Assembly: GCA_022822855.1 (NCBI GenBank)
Contig: JAJDYG010000033.1
Location: forward strand, 62,001 to 126,000
Length of the DNA stretch: 64,000 bases
From: Dehalococcoidia bacterium
Lineage (GTDB): Bacteria > Chloroflexota > Dehalococcoidia > Bin125
Reading direction: 5' to 3'
Numbering within the stretch: position 1 is the stretch's first letter; each line of letters starts with the position of its first letter. The notes beneath the pieces are model-generated. The model was not told where the DNA came from. It ran no database searches and saw only the letters and a list, made by a program, of their open reading frames with translations. Made by a program: the position numbers and the translations under genes. This document shows, piece after piece, positions 52,107 through 61,668 of the stretch.

Positions 52107-53414
52107 CTACGGATTGAACACATCCCGCTTCCCATGCCGGCTCGACGACGCCGCGAACGAGAAAATCCCCCGGGCCATCGACGAATCCTGCTCGTTCGCC
52201 CGAGCCTCGTAGATCTCGGCGCGCAACTCATGCACCTCGGGACTATTCGGAGCCGCCAGAGCCGCACCCTCGATCAGGTGACACGCCATCTGCAGGTTCC
52301 CGTTCTGCATCTGCGCCCGGGCCCGTTCCAACACCGGCTGCACGCCGCCCGCCAGCGTCACCCACTCCGCCGCCTCCGCCGACCTCTGCGCTGGCAACAA
52401 CCGATCCGGCTCGCCCTCATACCAGCCGGCGAAGTAGCGCCAGACGCTATGCACGATGAATTCGGGATGGTCATACGCCGAGCGCAGCCAGGGCTTCTCC
52501 AGCAAATGCTGCGGGTACTCAACTGAGTGCAGGATCCGATCCAGCGTGTAGCCCAGATTCATCATCGCCAGCGTCTGATTCTCGATCTCATCCAGCAGGT
52601 CGGCCGTGTCGTTCAACGCCTCGGCGACCCGGTCCGCCCCGAAGATCGGGAAGCCATGCCCCGGACTCATCAGCTCCGCGCCCTTGGCCGCCATCTGACG
52701 CAGACCCGCCGCCCACTCGCCCGCCCAGCGCTGCGCCTTCTGCGGATTGCCCGCGTTCGGCACCGCCCAGATGAACAGATCGCCGGGGAACAGCCACTTC
52801 TTCTCTGGCACCCACGTCCAGGCCGCGTCCTCCGTCTCCCCTCGCGTATGCGTCACCTCAAAGGTCAGCTCTCCCACCGAGAATCGCACCGCGTCGTCGA
52901 ACGTCACATCCGGATACCGAAACTCCTCCGGCCAGGGCAGACGCACCTGCATCGCGTCCATCCCCGGGCGGATGAACTGCCGAGAATTGATCGCCGTGTT
53001 GTAACCCACCGTCCGCTTGTAACGATCAAAGTGAGCCGGAATATGCCGCTGCCCGTAAACGATCGGCCGAGCCTGCCCCTTGCCTTCCGCTTCCTCGTCG
53101 AACTTGCCCACGCCGAAGATGTGGTCGACGTGATGATGGGAGAACACCGCCGCACGCAGCGGTGTATCCGGCCGCCAGCCGCGCACCGCCGAGTACAGAC
53201 CCTCCGCGTCCCGCGCCGTACCCGTGTCCAGCATCACCAGCCCGTCGCCCGTGTCGATCGTGTTCATCGACGCCGCCGACTTGATGTACAGGAACCCGTC
53301 GTCAATTTCCTCGGGCTCGCGGTTGTTCCACGTCGAGGTCACCGGATGCGCGTCGTGGATCGTGTCGATCTCGCCGCGCCACAGTCGGTCGCAGAAGTCT
53401 CGGATATCGGGCAT
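52107..53414 (-). CDS. Alkylsulfatase-like metallo-beta-lactamase-fold hydrolase
   Basis: The 435-residue protein has the metallo-beta-lactamase core, with FSHHHVDHIFGVGKF (HHxDH at residues 94-98), and later MSPGHGFPIFG. The C-terminal third (YDHPEFIVHSVWRYFAGWYE, then AAEWVTLAGGVQPVLERARA) resembles the dimerisation domain of SdsA1-type alkylsulfatases, which release sulfate from alkyl sulfates. The sterol-carrier domain at the end of those enzymes is missing here. No signal peptide is seen. GAGGAG lies before the chosen ATG, removing a short unsupported extension. Confidence 0.82.
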   Translation of the reverse strand: MPDIRDFCDRLWRGEIDTIHDAHPVTSTWNNREPEEIDDGFLYIKSAASMNTIDTGDGLVMLDTGTARDAEGLYSAVRGWRPDTPLRAAVFSHHHVDHIFGVGKFDEEAEGKGQARPIVYGQRHIPAHFDRYKRTVGYNTAINSRQFIRPGMDAMQVRLPWPEEFRYPDVTFDDAVRFSVGELTFEVTHTRGETEDAAWTWVPEKKWLFPGDLFIWAVPNAGNPQKAQRWAGEWAAGLRQMAAKGAELMSPGHGFPIFGADRVAEALNDTADLLDEIENQTLAMMNLGYTLDRILHSVEYPQHLLEKPWLRSAYDHPEFIVHSVWRYFAGWYEGEPDRLLPAQRSAEAAEWVTLAGGVQPVLERARAQMQNGNLQMACHLIEGAALAAPNSPEVHELRAEIYEARANEQDSSMARGIFSFAASSSRHGKRDVFNP

Positions 53415-53539
53415 GGAACTGCTCCTCTGATTGCTTCTCCCCACTAGTGGGTGTCAGCAGCGGTTGTTTGCCGGTCTCGGTCGTAAGATATGACTCAACA
53501 CCATCGACGCGTTCATGTCCTCATGGGAGGAGACACCTT

Positions 53540-53839
53540 ATGCCCACATACGAATACAAGTGCCCCGCCTGCACGCACGTCTTCGACGTCCTCGCCCGCA
53601 TGGGACAGGCCCCCGAATCGCCCGACTGCCCCGCCTGCGACGACGGCGTCGGCGCCCGCGTCTTCGGCGCCGGAGTCGCCATCCACACCGGATCCTCCTC
53701 CTCGTCCTTCGACGACTTCGATATGGGCGACATGGGTATGCCCGACATGGGCGGGATGGGCATGGGTGGACACGGGCACGACCACGGCCACAGCCACGAC
53801 GACTTCGGCATGGGCGATTTCGGCATGGACGACTTCTAG
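53540..53839 (+). CDS. FmdB-type zinc ribbon protein with His/Met/Asp-rich tail
   Basis: The 99-residue protein starts MPTYEYKCPACTHVFDVLAR, the FmdB/CxxC_CxxC_SSSS form, with cysteines at 8, 11, 30 and 33 that should bind zinc. After a Ser-rich stretch the tail (about residues 60-99) is made of repeated Met, Gly, His and Asp (MGGHGHDHGHSHDDFGMGDF). Such tails bind Ni, Zn or Cu in proteins such as HypB and SlyD. FmdB proteins are putative regulators. The long metal-binding tail is unusual for the family. ATGGGAGGAGACACCTT precedes the ATG. Confidence 0.8.
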   Translation: MPTYEYKCPACTHVFDVLARMGQAPESPDCPACDDGVGARVFGAGVAIHTGSSSSSFDDFDMGDMGMPDMGGMGMGGHGHDHGHSHDDFGMGDFGMDDF

Positions 53840-53851
53840 GGGACTCCCTCA

Positions 53852-53969
53852 GTCCCCGATTCATTCGGGGACCCGCTCCCTCCCCCTCTCCCTCCTTCTC
53901 CCCCCGCGCAGCGGGGGGAAGCCTGCCCCGCACTTGATGCGGGGATGTCACGGAGCGACAGAGGGGGGC
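53852..53969. repeat. gtcccc palindrome and C-rich palindrome with nested 23-nt hairpin
   Basis: GTCCCCGATTCATTCGGGGA is at 53852-53871. A C-rich repeat (CTCCCCCCGCGCAGCGGGGG ... ATGTCACGGAGCGACAGAGG) spans 53896-53969. Its middle is interrupted at 53922-53944 by 23 bases that begin CCTGCCCC and end GCGGGG, with loop CACTTGAT. Removing them gives a repeat like that at 48545-48592. Confidence 0.8.
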
Positions 53970-54003
53970 TCCCCCGGATCAGCTCAACCCTCGGACGCCG
54001 CCT

Positions 54004-54318
54004 ATGCTCTACTTCCTCCGGGTCAAAGGCGACTCCATGTCCCCCACGCTCCGCGACGGCGACGCCCTGATCGCCCTCTCCACGAAGCTCGTCAGCGTCA
54101 AGCCAGGACGGATCATCGCCTTCCGCCACGGCGATGACCTCTACCTCAAGCGAGCGCTGACCAGGGAGGGCGACGGCTGGTTCGTCGTCGGAGACAACCC
54201 CACCCGCAGCACCGACAGCCGCCGCTTCGGACCGGTGCCGCATTCCGCAATTCGCGCAGTCACCGTCTGGCGCTTCGCCTCCCTGGCCGCAAGTCTGCGC
54301 GGCCTGTTGCCGATTTAA
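54004..54318 (+). CDS. S26-type signal-peptidase-like protease (SodX-like)
   Basis: The 104-residue protein carries the S26 catalytic motifs: GDSMSPTL with Ser11 as nucleophile, and DDLYLKRAL with Lys49 as the general base. It ends VVGDNPTRSTDSRRFGPV, the GDN box of signal peptidase I. There is no membrane anchor, and the size matches the small proteases annotated as nickel superoxide dismutase maturation enzymes. No sodN gene is in the window, so the substrate is unknown. It lies between the zinc-ribbon gene and groEL. Confidence 0.75.
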   Translation: MLYFLRVKGDSMSPTLRDGDALIALSTKLVSVKPGRIIAFRHGDDLYLKRALTREGDGWFVVGDNPTRSTDSRRFGPVPHSAIRAVTVWRFASLAASLRGLLPI

Positions 54319-54368
54319 CAGCCCACCCGCACTGGCTCCGGAGCACGAAACGATAACGACTCTGCCAC

Positions 54369-54397
54369 TTGCGCAGCCGACGAATATTCGACACAAT
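54369..54397 (+). promoter_or_regulatory. Candidate groEL promoter
   Basis: TTGCGC (54369-54374) and CACAAT (54392-54397) are 17 bp apart and end 7 bp before the CIRCE element, the expected arrangement for HrcA repression. Confidence 0.45.
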
Positions 54398-54404
54398 ACA
54401 CGCG

Positions 54405-56104
<1,700 letters not shown>

Positions 56105-56125
56105 CCCGGGCCAACGGAAACACCC

Positions 56126-56162
56126 AAACGGGCCGCTCCTCACTCCGAGGAGCGGCCCGTTT
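56126..56162 (+). terminator. Rho-independent-type terminator of groEL
   Basis: A perfect 16-bp stem (AAACGGGCCGCTCCTC with GAGGAGCGGCCCGTTT) closes a 5-nt loop 22 bp after the groEL stop. The T-rich end is short (GTTTCGTT). The flanking AAA/TTT makes it work on both strands. Confidence 0.88.
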
Positions 56163-56228
56163 CGTTAACCCGATCCCTCTGCCGACCCCCGCGTAAAACA
56201 GAATCGACCCGAGCAACGTTGTTGTAGA

Positions 56229-56387
56229 GGCGACCCTTGTGGTCGCCCGCTCCGCCGTCTCCCCGCCCAGCGGAGACTTGCGCGTAATGTCACAACGTAG
56301 TCGCCCCCGCGCAGGGAGACCCTTGCAAAACCCACCCTCCCATCTCCCCCCGCGGAGCGGGGGGAGATGCCGAAGGCAGAGGGGGGC
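56229..56387. repeat. Mixed palindromic repeats
   Basis: GGCGACCCTTGTGGTCGCC (56229-56247) is a separate palindrome type. It is followed by a GGAGACTTGCGCGTAATG tract (56271-56288) similar to that at about 2733-2750. A full C-rich copy, CTCCCCCCGCGGAGCGGGGG with ATGCCGAAGGCAGAGGGGGG, is at 56342-56387. No gene is visible in the 428-bp region between groEL and the next gene. Confidence 0.75.
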
Positions 56388-56532
56388 TTCTCTAGCGCCC
56401 AAACCACCCAACACCGCGCGCAAGACCAACCCCCCTCAGCTGCGAGCACCCCGCTCCGCAAACCCCAACACATCAACAGAACAAACATCCGCATATCATC
56501 AATCAACCCAGGCTCAACGAGAGGACCACCCC

Positions 56533-56859
56533 ATGCCTAATCCCTACCACTTCCGAGCCAGGATGGACCGACTCTGGCAATGCGCCAACAGCAACGCCCG
56601 AGGCTACAGAAAGCTCAAAGCCCTCAACACCATCGTCCGGGAAATGTACGCCCCCACCGAACGTGCCCGCCAGAACCACCGGATGTGGCTCGCCACCGAC
56701 CCCTACGAGGTAGCCCGCCACCTGCTCCGAGACCTCCACGACCGAGCCGACCTGTTCCCATCTCCCCCCGCATCCGGCGGGGAGACATGTCCCGTAGGGA
56801 CAGAGGAGGGCTCCCCCCAAGACGAGGAATCGCCCGACGAAGACGACGACCCCTTGTAA
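56533..56859 (+). CDS. Hypothetical protein with repeat-derived tail
   Basis: The 108-residue protein has a basic, helical first part (MPNPYHFRARMDRLWQCANS to LLRDLHDRADLF, about 75 residues) that I do not recognise. The final 33 residues, beginning PSPPASGGETCPVGTEEGSP and ending in an acidic run, are encoded largely by a copy of the C-rich palindromic repeat. GAGAGGACCACCCC precedes the ATG. The coding case rests on the ribosome-binding site and the codon pattern of the first part; it might be expressed, but no family supports it. Confidence 0.45.
   Translation: MPNPYHFRARMDRLWQCANSNARGYRKLKALNTIVREMYAPTERARQNHRMWLATDPYEVARHLLRDLHDRADLFPSPPASGGETCPVGTEEGSPQDEESPDEDDDPL
56759..56820. repeat. 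C-rich palindromic repeat in a coding sequence
   Basis: ATCTCCCCCCGCATCCGGCG, then GGGAGACATGTCCCGTAGGG and ACAGAGGAGGGC follow the same plan as the intergenic copies at 48545 and 53896 (outer C/G runs, inner short palindrome GTCCCGTAGGGAC). It encodes most of the C-terminal tail of the small protein at 56533. Confidence 0.7.
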
Positions 56860-56986
56860 TCCCCAATCTTCTCTCCTCTCTGACTACGTTGTTCCTGCGC
56901 GTTTTTTTCTTTCCGGCCGACCACCCGACCTCGGCCCCGCCGTGTCCCGCCAATATCTCAGCCATGCGACGCAATACCCTTGACGC

Positions 56987-58426
56987 ATGTCCGACCAACG
57001 CCGAGCCAAGATCGTCGCCACTCTCGGCCCCGCCTCCAGCGATCCCGAATCCGTCCTCGACCTCGTCCAGGCGGGCCTCGACGTCGCCCGCATCAACTTC
57101 TCCCACGGAGACGAGGATTCCTGGTTGCAGGCCGTCGATTCCGTCCGACGCGCCCAGGCCCGGACCGGCAAGCCCGTCGCCATCCTCGGCGACCTGCAGG
57201 GCCCCAAGATCCGCATCGGCTCCGTCCCCGACGGTACCGAGATCGCCCGCGGCGACCCCGTCGACATCATCGCCGGCAGCGACGCCAACGCCTCATACGA
57301 CGGCGGCCGTCTCACCGTGAGTTGCAACTACCCTGCGCTCGTCGACGAGCTCGAGATCGGCGGACGCGTCTACCTGCGCGACGGCGAACTGGATCTGCTC
57401 GTCGAGCAGATCGACGGCAACCGGATCAGCACCACGGTCCGCGGCGGCGGTCTGCTCACCGCTCGAGCCGGACTCCACGCGCCCGGAGCCGGCAAGAGCC
57501 TGCCCGCCGTGACCGCTCAGGATCGCGAACACATCGGCTTCGCCGTCCGCCACGGCTTCGACTTCCTCGCCCTCTCCTTCGTCCGCAGCGCCGTCGATCT
57601 CGCCGAAGCCGGTGCCGCCGTCCACGCTGCGGGCGGCGAAATCCCCTTCATCGCCAAGATCGAGACCCTCTCCGCCATTCACGACCTGCAGGAAATCATC
57701 GCCGTCTCCGACGGCGTCATGGTCGCTCGCGGCGACCTCGGCGTCGAAGTCGGCCCCGCCGAAGTGCCGGTCCTCCAGCGGCGCATCATCGATGCCGCCG
57801 GACGAGCCCTCCTGCCCGTCATCATCGCCACCCAGATGCTCGAATCGATGGTCCAGCGCCAGCGCCCAACCCGTGCCGAAGCCTCCGACGTCGCCAACGC
57901 CGTCTGGGACGGCGCGGACGCCCTCATGCTCTCCGCCGAGACCGCTGTGGGCCGCCACCCCGTCGAAGTGATCGACATGATGGACGACATCATCCGCCGC
58001 GCCGAGTCCGGCGACGCAGGACGTACCGCCGTCGCCAGGCCGATCGAACTCAAGGCCGACACCGCCCGAACCGTCGCCACCGCGGTCGCCGCCGCTGTCG
58101 AGCAGCACCCCCAGGTCCGGGCAGTCATCGTCTTCACCATCAGCGGACGCTCAGGACGCCTGATCTCCCATGTCCGTCTGCCTGTCCCCGTCCTCGTGCT
58201 CGCGCCCGAGGACACCGTCCTCCAGCGCCTCGCCCTCATGTGGGGCGTCCAACCCCACCGCTGCCCGCCGCCCTCCGACATTGAGCAGATGCTCACCGAG
58301 GTCGAGCGAGCCTCGATCGACGCCCTCGGCCTCAACCCCGGCGATCAGATCGTCCTCACCGGAGGCTTCCCCCTCGGCCAGGGAGAGCCCACCAACTTCC
58401 TCAAACTCCACCAGATCCCTCCGTAA
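56987..58426 (+). CDS. pyk: Pyruvate kinase
   Basis: The 479-residue protein is a complete pyruvate kinase, which makes pyruvate and ATP from phosphoenolpyruvate and ADP. It has RRAKIVATLGPASS at the start, the ARINFSHG segment, the catalytic-lysine region IPFIAKIETLSAIHDL, and the signature GVMVARGDLGVEVGPAEVPV. The allosteric C-terminal domain runs from about residue 345. It is the second glycolytic or housekeeping step in this part of the window and appears to be transcribed alone. A T-rich tract (TTTTTTCTTTCC) lies about 80 bp upstream. Confidence 0.96.
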   Translation: MSDQRRAKIVATLGPASSDPESVLDLVQAGLDVARINFSHGDEDSWLQAVDSVRRAQARTGKPVAILGDLQGPKIRIGSVPDGTEIARGDPVDIIAGSDANASYDGGRLTVSCNYPALVDELEIGGRVYLRDGELDLLVEQIDGNRISTTVRGGGLLTARAGLHAPGAGKSLPAVTAQDREHIGFAVRHGFDFLALSFVRSAVDLAEAGAAVHAAGGEIPFIAKIETLSAIHDLQEIIAVSDGVMVARGDLGVEVGPAEVPVLQRRIIDAAGRALLPVIIATQMLESMVQRQRPTRAEASDVANAVWDGADALMLSAETAVGRHPVEVIDMMDDIIRRAESGDAGRTAVARPIELKADTARTVATAVAAAVEQHPQVRAVIVFTISGRSGRLISHVRLPVPVLVLAPEDTVLQRLALMWGVQPHRCPPPSDIEQMLTEVERASIDALGLNPGDQIVLTGGFPLGQGEPTNFLKLHQIPP

Positions 58427-58485
58427 GCCGCTACACATTCCCTGCTTCCCCCCTCTGGGTAGAAGCCACCGAACAATCCCTCCCC

Positions 58486-58530
58486 GCTTCCCCCCTTGGG
58501 GGGAAGCTGCCGAAGGCTGAAGGGGGGGTC
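58486..58530. repeat. C-rich palindromic repeat
   Basis: CTTCCCCCCTTGGGGGGAAG with CTGCCGAAGGCTGAAGGGGG follows the pyruvate kinase gene. This copy has the CCGAAGGC middle block, and is the uninterrupted form of the repeat that carries a nested hairpin at 2894-2955. Confidence 0.75.
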
Positions 58531-58580
58531 CCCCGCCCAGCGAACCGGCCATAATGAGCACAACACACCGAGGAGCCCAC

Positions 58581-58970
58581 ATGACCGACCACACACCGGA
58601 ACTCGAAGTACAGATCGGCGACGCCTGCGAGATCGACCCTGCCGCAGGTCCGATCGAGCAACAGGACAACATCGGCGAGTCCGACCGCGATGTGCTCCTC
58701 TACGTCAACGCCTGGTGCGGCGACTGCCGTCGAGCAGTCCGCTTCCTCGACGAGCACGAGATCCCCTACCGCACCATCGACCTTGATGAGCAACCTGAAG
58801 CCGCCGAGATCGTCATCTCCCTCAATCGGGGAAGCCGCTCCGTCCCCACAATCCTGATCGACGGCGAACACGTCGCCACCGAACCCAGCCGAGCCGAACT
58901 CGCCAGCATCTTCGGAGTTGAGCAAGCCCCCTCATCCGGAGGCGTCCTCGGCCGCCTGAGACGTACCTAG
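58581..58970 (+). CDS. Glutaredoxin-like thiol-redox protein
   Basis: The 129-residue protein is a glutaredoxin/thioredoxin fold with active site WCGDC (Cys46 and Cys49). The cis-Pro segment SVPTILIDGEHVATEPSRAEL is typical of glutaredoxin/mycoredoxin-like proteins. A 35-residue N-terminal extension is acidic. It probably reduces disulfides or mixed disulfides in the cytoplasm. GAGGAG before the ATG at 58581 favours this start over one nine codons upstream. The stop shares CTAG with the converging tungstate ATPase gene. Confidence 0.83.
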   Translation: MTDHTPELEVQIGDACEIDPAAGPIEQQDNIGESDRDVLLYVNAWCGDCRRAVRFLDEHEIPYRTIDLDEQPEAAEIVISLNRGSRSVPTILIDGEHVATEPSRAELASIFGVEQAPSSGGVLGRLRRT

Positions 58971-60043
58971 ACCGAGTCCTCGATCACATGAACATCGGCC
59001 GGCGCGATCCTCGCGAACACCTCGTCGCCGACCGTTAGCCCAAGCTCGTCCCAGACGGTCACAGGCACGTCCGCCGTCAACGTCAACCGCCCGCTGGCCA
59101 GGTCGCTGCGCACCACGGGTCCTCGCGGCCTGACCGTCCGCACGGTCGCCCGCATCTGGTTCGCCGATCCGTCCCCATCCCGCGAGAGCACGATCCGCTC
59201 CGGACGAACACACAACAGAGCCGGAGCCCCCAGAGCTACGGACTTCGCCGTCGACGCCAACCGCACCCCGCCCGCCCGATACACACCTGACTCCGACCGC
59301 TGCCCGGCCCAGACATTCTCCATTCCCACAAACTCCGCAACCGCCCGATCCGACGGCCGCTCAAACACCTCCGAGGGCCGGCCCGTCTGCCGCAATCCCC
59401 CGCCGATCAGCAACGCGGCGTGGTCGCCCAGCCGAAGCGCCTCGTCGCGGTCATGAGTCACCAAAATCGTCGTCGGCCGAGTCTCCGACACGATCTCCGC
59501 AAAGTCCTCGATCAACCCCTCGCGAGTCGGTGCGTCCACCCCCGAGAACGGCTCATCCAGCAGCAGCACCTCCGGCTGCGAAGCAAACGCCCGGGCCAGG
59601 CTCACCCGCTGCGCCTCGCCGCCCGACAACTGCCGTGCATGCCGACGCGCCAGCGACGCGATCCCAAACCGCTCCAACCAGTGCTCCCCCAGCTCCTGCC
59701 GACGCCGTCGATCAACACCCCGCAGACGCAGAGGCAGCTCCACATTCGCCCGCACCGACATGCTCAGCAGCAGCGGCTCCTGGAACGCCGCCGACATCCG
59801 CCGCCGCGTCTTCACCGGATCGGCGTCCATCGGCTCGCCGTCGAGCTTGAGCGTGCCCCGGCTCGGATGCAACACCAGTTGCAGCGCGCCGAGCAGCGTC
59901 GACTTGCCCGACCCGTTCGGCCCAATCACCGCGGTCACGAGACCGCGAGGGAAGTCAAGCGCCCCAATCTCGAGCACCGTGACCCCACCGCGCTGCACGA
60001 CCAGGTCGCGGACTTCGAGATGCGCCTCGGCGTGATCGGTCAT
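58967..60043 (-). CDS. tupC: Tungstate/molybdate-type ABC transporter ATPase
   Basis: The 358-residue protein has Walker A (GPNGSGKST, about residue 41), the signature LSGGEAQRVSLARAF and Walker B VLLLDEPFSGVD, and a C-terminal TOBE-like domain of about 120 residues. It hydrolyses ATP to power the permease encoded upstream (four-base ATGA overlap). The linked TupA-like binding protein makes tungstate the most likely substrate. A role in molybdate or sulfate import cannot be ruled out from the ATPase alone. Confidence 0.87.
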   Translation of the reverse strand: MTDHAEAHLEVRDLVVQRGGVTVLEIGALDFPRGLVTAVIGPNGSGKSTLLGALQLVLHPSRGTLKLDGEPMDADPVKTRRRMSAAFQEPLLLSMSVRANVELPLRLRGVDRRRRQELGEHWLERFGIASLARRHARQLSGGEAQRVSLARAFASQPEVLLLDEPFSGVDAPTREGLIEDFAEIVSETRPTTILVTHDRDEALRLGDHAALLIGGGLRQTGRPSEVFERPSDRAVAEFVGMENVWAGQRSESGVYRAGGVRLASTAKSVALGAPALLCVRPERIVLSRDGDGSANQMRATVRTVRPRGPVVRSDLASGRLTLTADVPVTVWDELGLTVGDEVFARIAPADVHVIEDSV

Positions 60044-60738
60044 GTCACCGGCCGGCGCTGCTGCACGGCGGTCAAGACCAGGTTCACGAGAAAGGCCAGC
60101 ACGACCAGCACCAGCGACAGCGCGATTGCAACCTCAAAGTTGCCGCGCCCCGTCTCCAGCACCGTCGCCGTTGTCAACACGCGCGTCTCCCCGGCAAGAT
60201 TCCCACCGACCTGCATCGACGCCCCGACCTCCGAGATCGCCGCGCCGAACCCTGCCATCACCGCCGCCAACAGCCCCAGCCGCGTCTCACGTACCAGCAG
60301 CCACAGCACCTGCAGTCGGTTCGCGCCCATCGCCCACATCTGCCCGATCAGGCGGGGATTGACCGATTGAATCGAAGCCAGCGAAAAGCCCACCACCAGC
60401 GGCAGGCTGAGCAGCAGTTGCGCAACGACCATCGCCGTCGGCGTGTAGATCAGGTTCAGATCCCCCAGCGGACCGGTGCGCCACAGGATCAGCGCGACCA
60501 GCAGACCAATCACCACTGGCGGCATGCCCATCCCCGTGTTCACCGCCGCGACGATCAAACCTCGACCCCAGAACCGGCGCAGTGCCAGGATCGCCCCCAT
60601 CGGAATCCCGACCACCAGGGCCAGGGCCGTCGCCGCCGACGAAATCGCCAGGGTTCTCAACGTGATCTCAATGATCTCGCCGTCGCCGGACCACCACAAA
60701 CGGGCCGCTTCGCGGATGCCGTCCCAGATCAAATCCAT
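60040..60738 (-). CDS. tupB: Tungstate ABC transporter permease
   Basis: The 232-residue protein has five to six membrane segments. The loop that contacts the ATPase is GANRLQVLWLLVRETRLGLL, matching TupB/WtpB-type permeases, and the N-terminal LIWDGIREAARLWWSGD is typical. It lies between the binding protein (36 bp away) and the ATPase (overlapping). With them it forms a complete oxyanion importer. Confidence 0.88.
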   Translation of the reverse strand: MDLIWDGIREAARLWWSGDGEIIEITLRTLAISSAATALALVVGIPMGAILALRRFWGRGLIVAAVNTGMGMPPVVIGLLVALILWRTGPLGDLNLIYTPTAMVVAQLLLSLPLVVGFSLASIQSVNPRLIGQMWAMGANRLQVLWLLVRETRLGLLAAVMAGFGAAISEVGASMQVGGNLAGETRVLTTATVLETGRGNFEVAIALSLVLVVLAFLVNLVLTAVQQRRPVT

Positions 60739-60774
60739 GCCGCGATCCTATCCGCGCCCCCACTGGTCAGTTGG

Positions 60775-61662
60775 TCAGTTCGTCACTCCACCGCGGGCCG
60801 ATACCGACGCCTCGGTCTCGCCGGCGGCAGGAGTGAACAGGGGTCTGCCGTATCGCTCGCGCAGATAGCCGCCAATCAGCTCCTGGACATCCTCGCGCAA
60901 TAGGAACAACTTGAAGGCCTCCGCCGCCTCGGTGTTGATCCGCCCCTTCTCGCCGTTCACCTCCATCACGCTGTAGAAGTTCAGCAGCCGGGCATCGCCC
61001 GATACGTGCGGCACGAGGTCGGGAATGTCCTCGGACAGAGCGAGATAGGTGCCGCGATCGGTCAGCGTGTAGGCGCCGCGCTGGTTGGCGATCGTCAGCG
61101 TCGGCGACATGCCCTGCCCCGTCTCCTCATACCATTCATCGTCGTCGTGCCTCGGTCTCCAGCCGACGTCGGCCCACAGGGCCAGCTCCTTCTTGTGAGT
61201 TCCGCTGTCGTCCCCGCGCGACGTGAACAGCGCTCCCGAAACAGCAATCGAGTGCAGCGCCGCCGAAGCATCGGTCACGCCCGCAACACCCGCCGGATCC
61301 TCAGGCGGACCGACGATCACAAAGTCGTTATACGCTACAAGCGTTCTACTAATGACGTCGCCCGCCTCCAGCAGCTCCCTCTCCGCCGCTGGGGCATGAG
61401 TCAGGAGCACATCGGCATTACCCTCTACCCCCATCCGCAGCGCGGCTCCCGTTCCGACGGCGATGACTTTGACCGCGACTCCCTCTTCCTCCTCAAACAC
61501 CCGAACAAGCTCGTCCAATAGTCCCGAGTCGTGCAACGAGGTCGTCGTCGCCAGGATCAGCTCATCGTCGCCGCAGGCCGACGCCGACAGCGCCAGCGCC
61601 ATGATGGCAATTGGCGTGGCCAACCAGCCGAGCAAACGCGTTCGGCTCGATCTGACTCGCAT
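60775..61662 (-). CDS. tupA: Tungstate-binding lipoprotein
   Basis: The 295-residue protein has a lipoprotein signal (LSASAC, Cys30). The binding domain begins with LATTTSLHDSGLLDELVRVF; the TTTS element that contacts the oxyanion in TupA starts near residue 39. NQRGAYTLTDRGTYLAL is also characteristic. It captures tungstate outside the membrane for TupB. The ATG is only 6 bp after the cysN stop, with no clear ribosome-binding site of its own, so it is probably translated through coupling. Confidence 0.92.
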   Translation of the reverse strand: MRVRSSRTRLLGWLATPIAIMALALSASACGDDELILATTTSLHDSGLLDELVRVFEEEEGVAVKVIAVGTGAALRMGVEGNADVLLTHAPAAERELLEAGDVISRTLVAYNDFVIVGPPEDPAGVAGVTDASAALHSIAVSGALFTSRGDDSGTHKKELALWADVGWRPRHDDDEWYEETGQGMSPTLTIANQRGAYTLTDRGTYLALSEDIPDLVPHVSGDARLLNFYSVMEVNGEKGRINTEAAEAFKLFLLREDVQELIGGYLRERYGRPLFTPAAGETEASVSARGGVTN

Positions 61663-61668
61663 GGAGGG

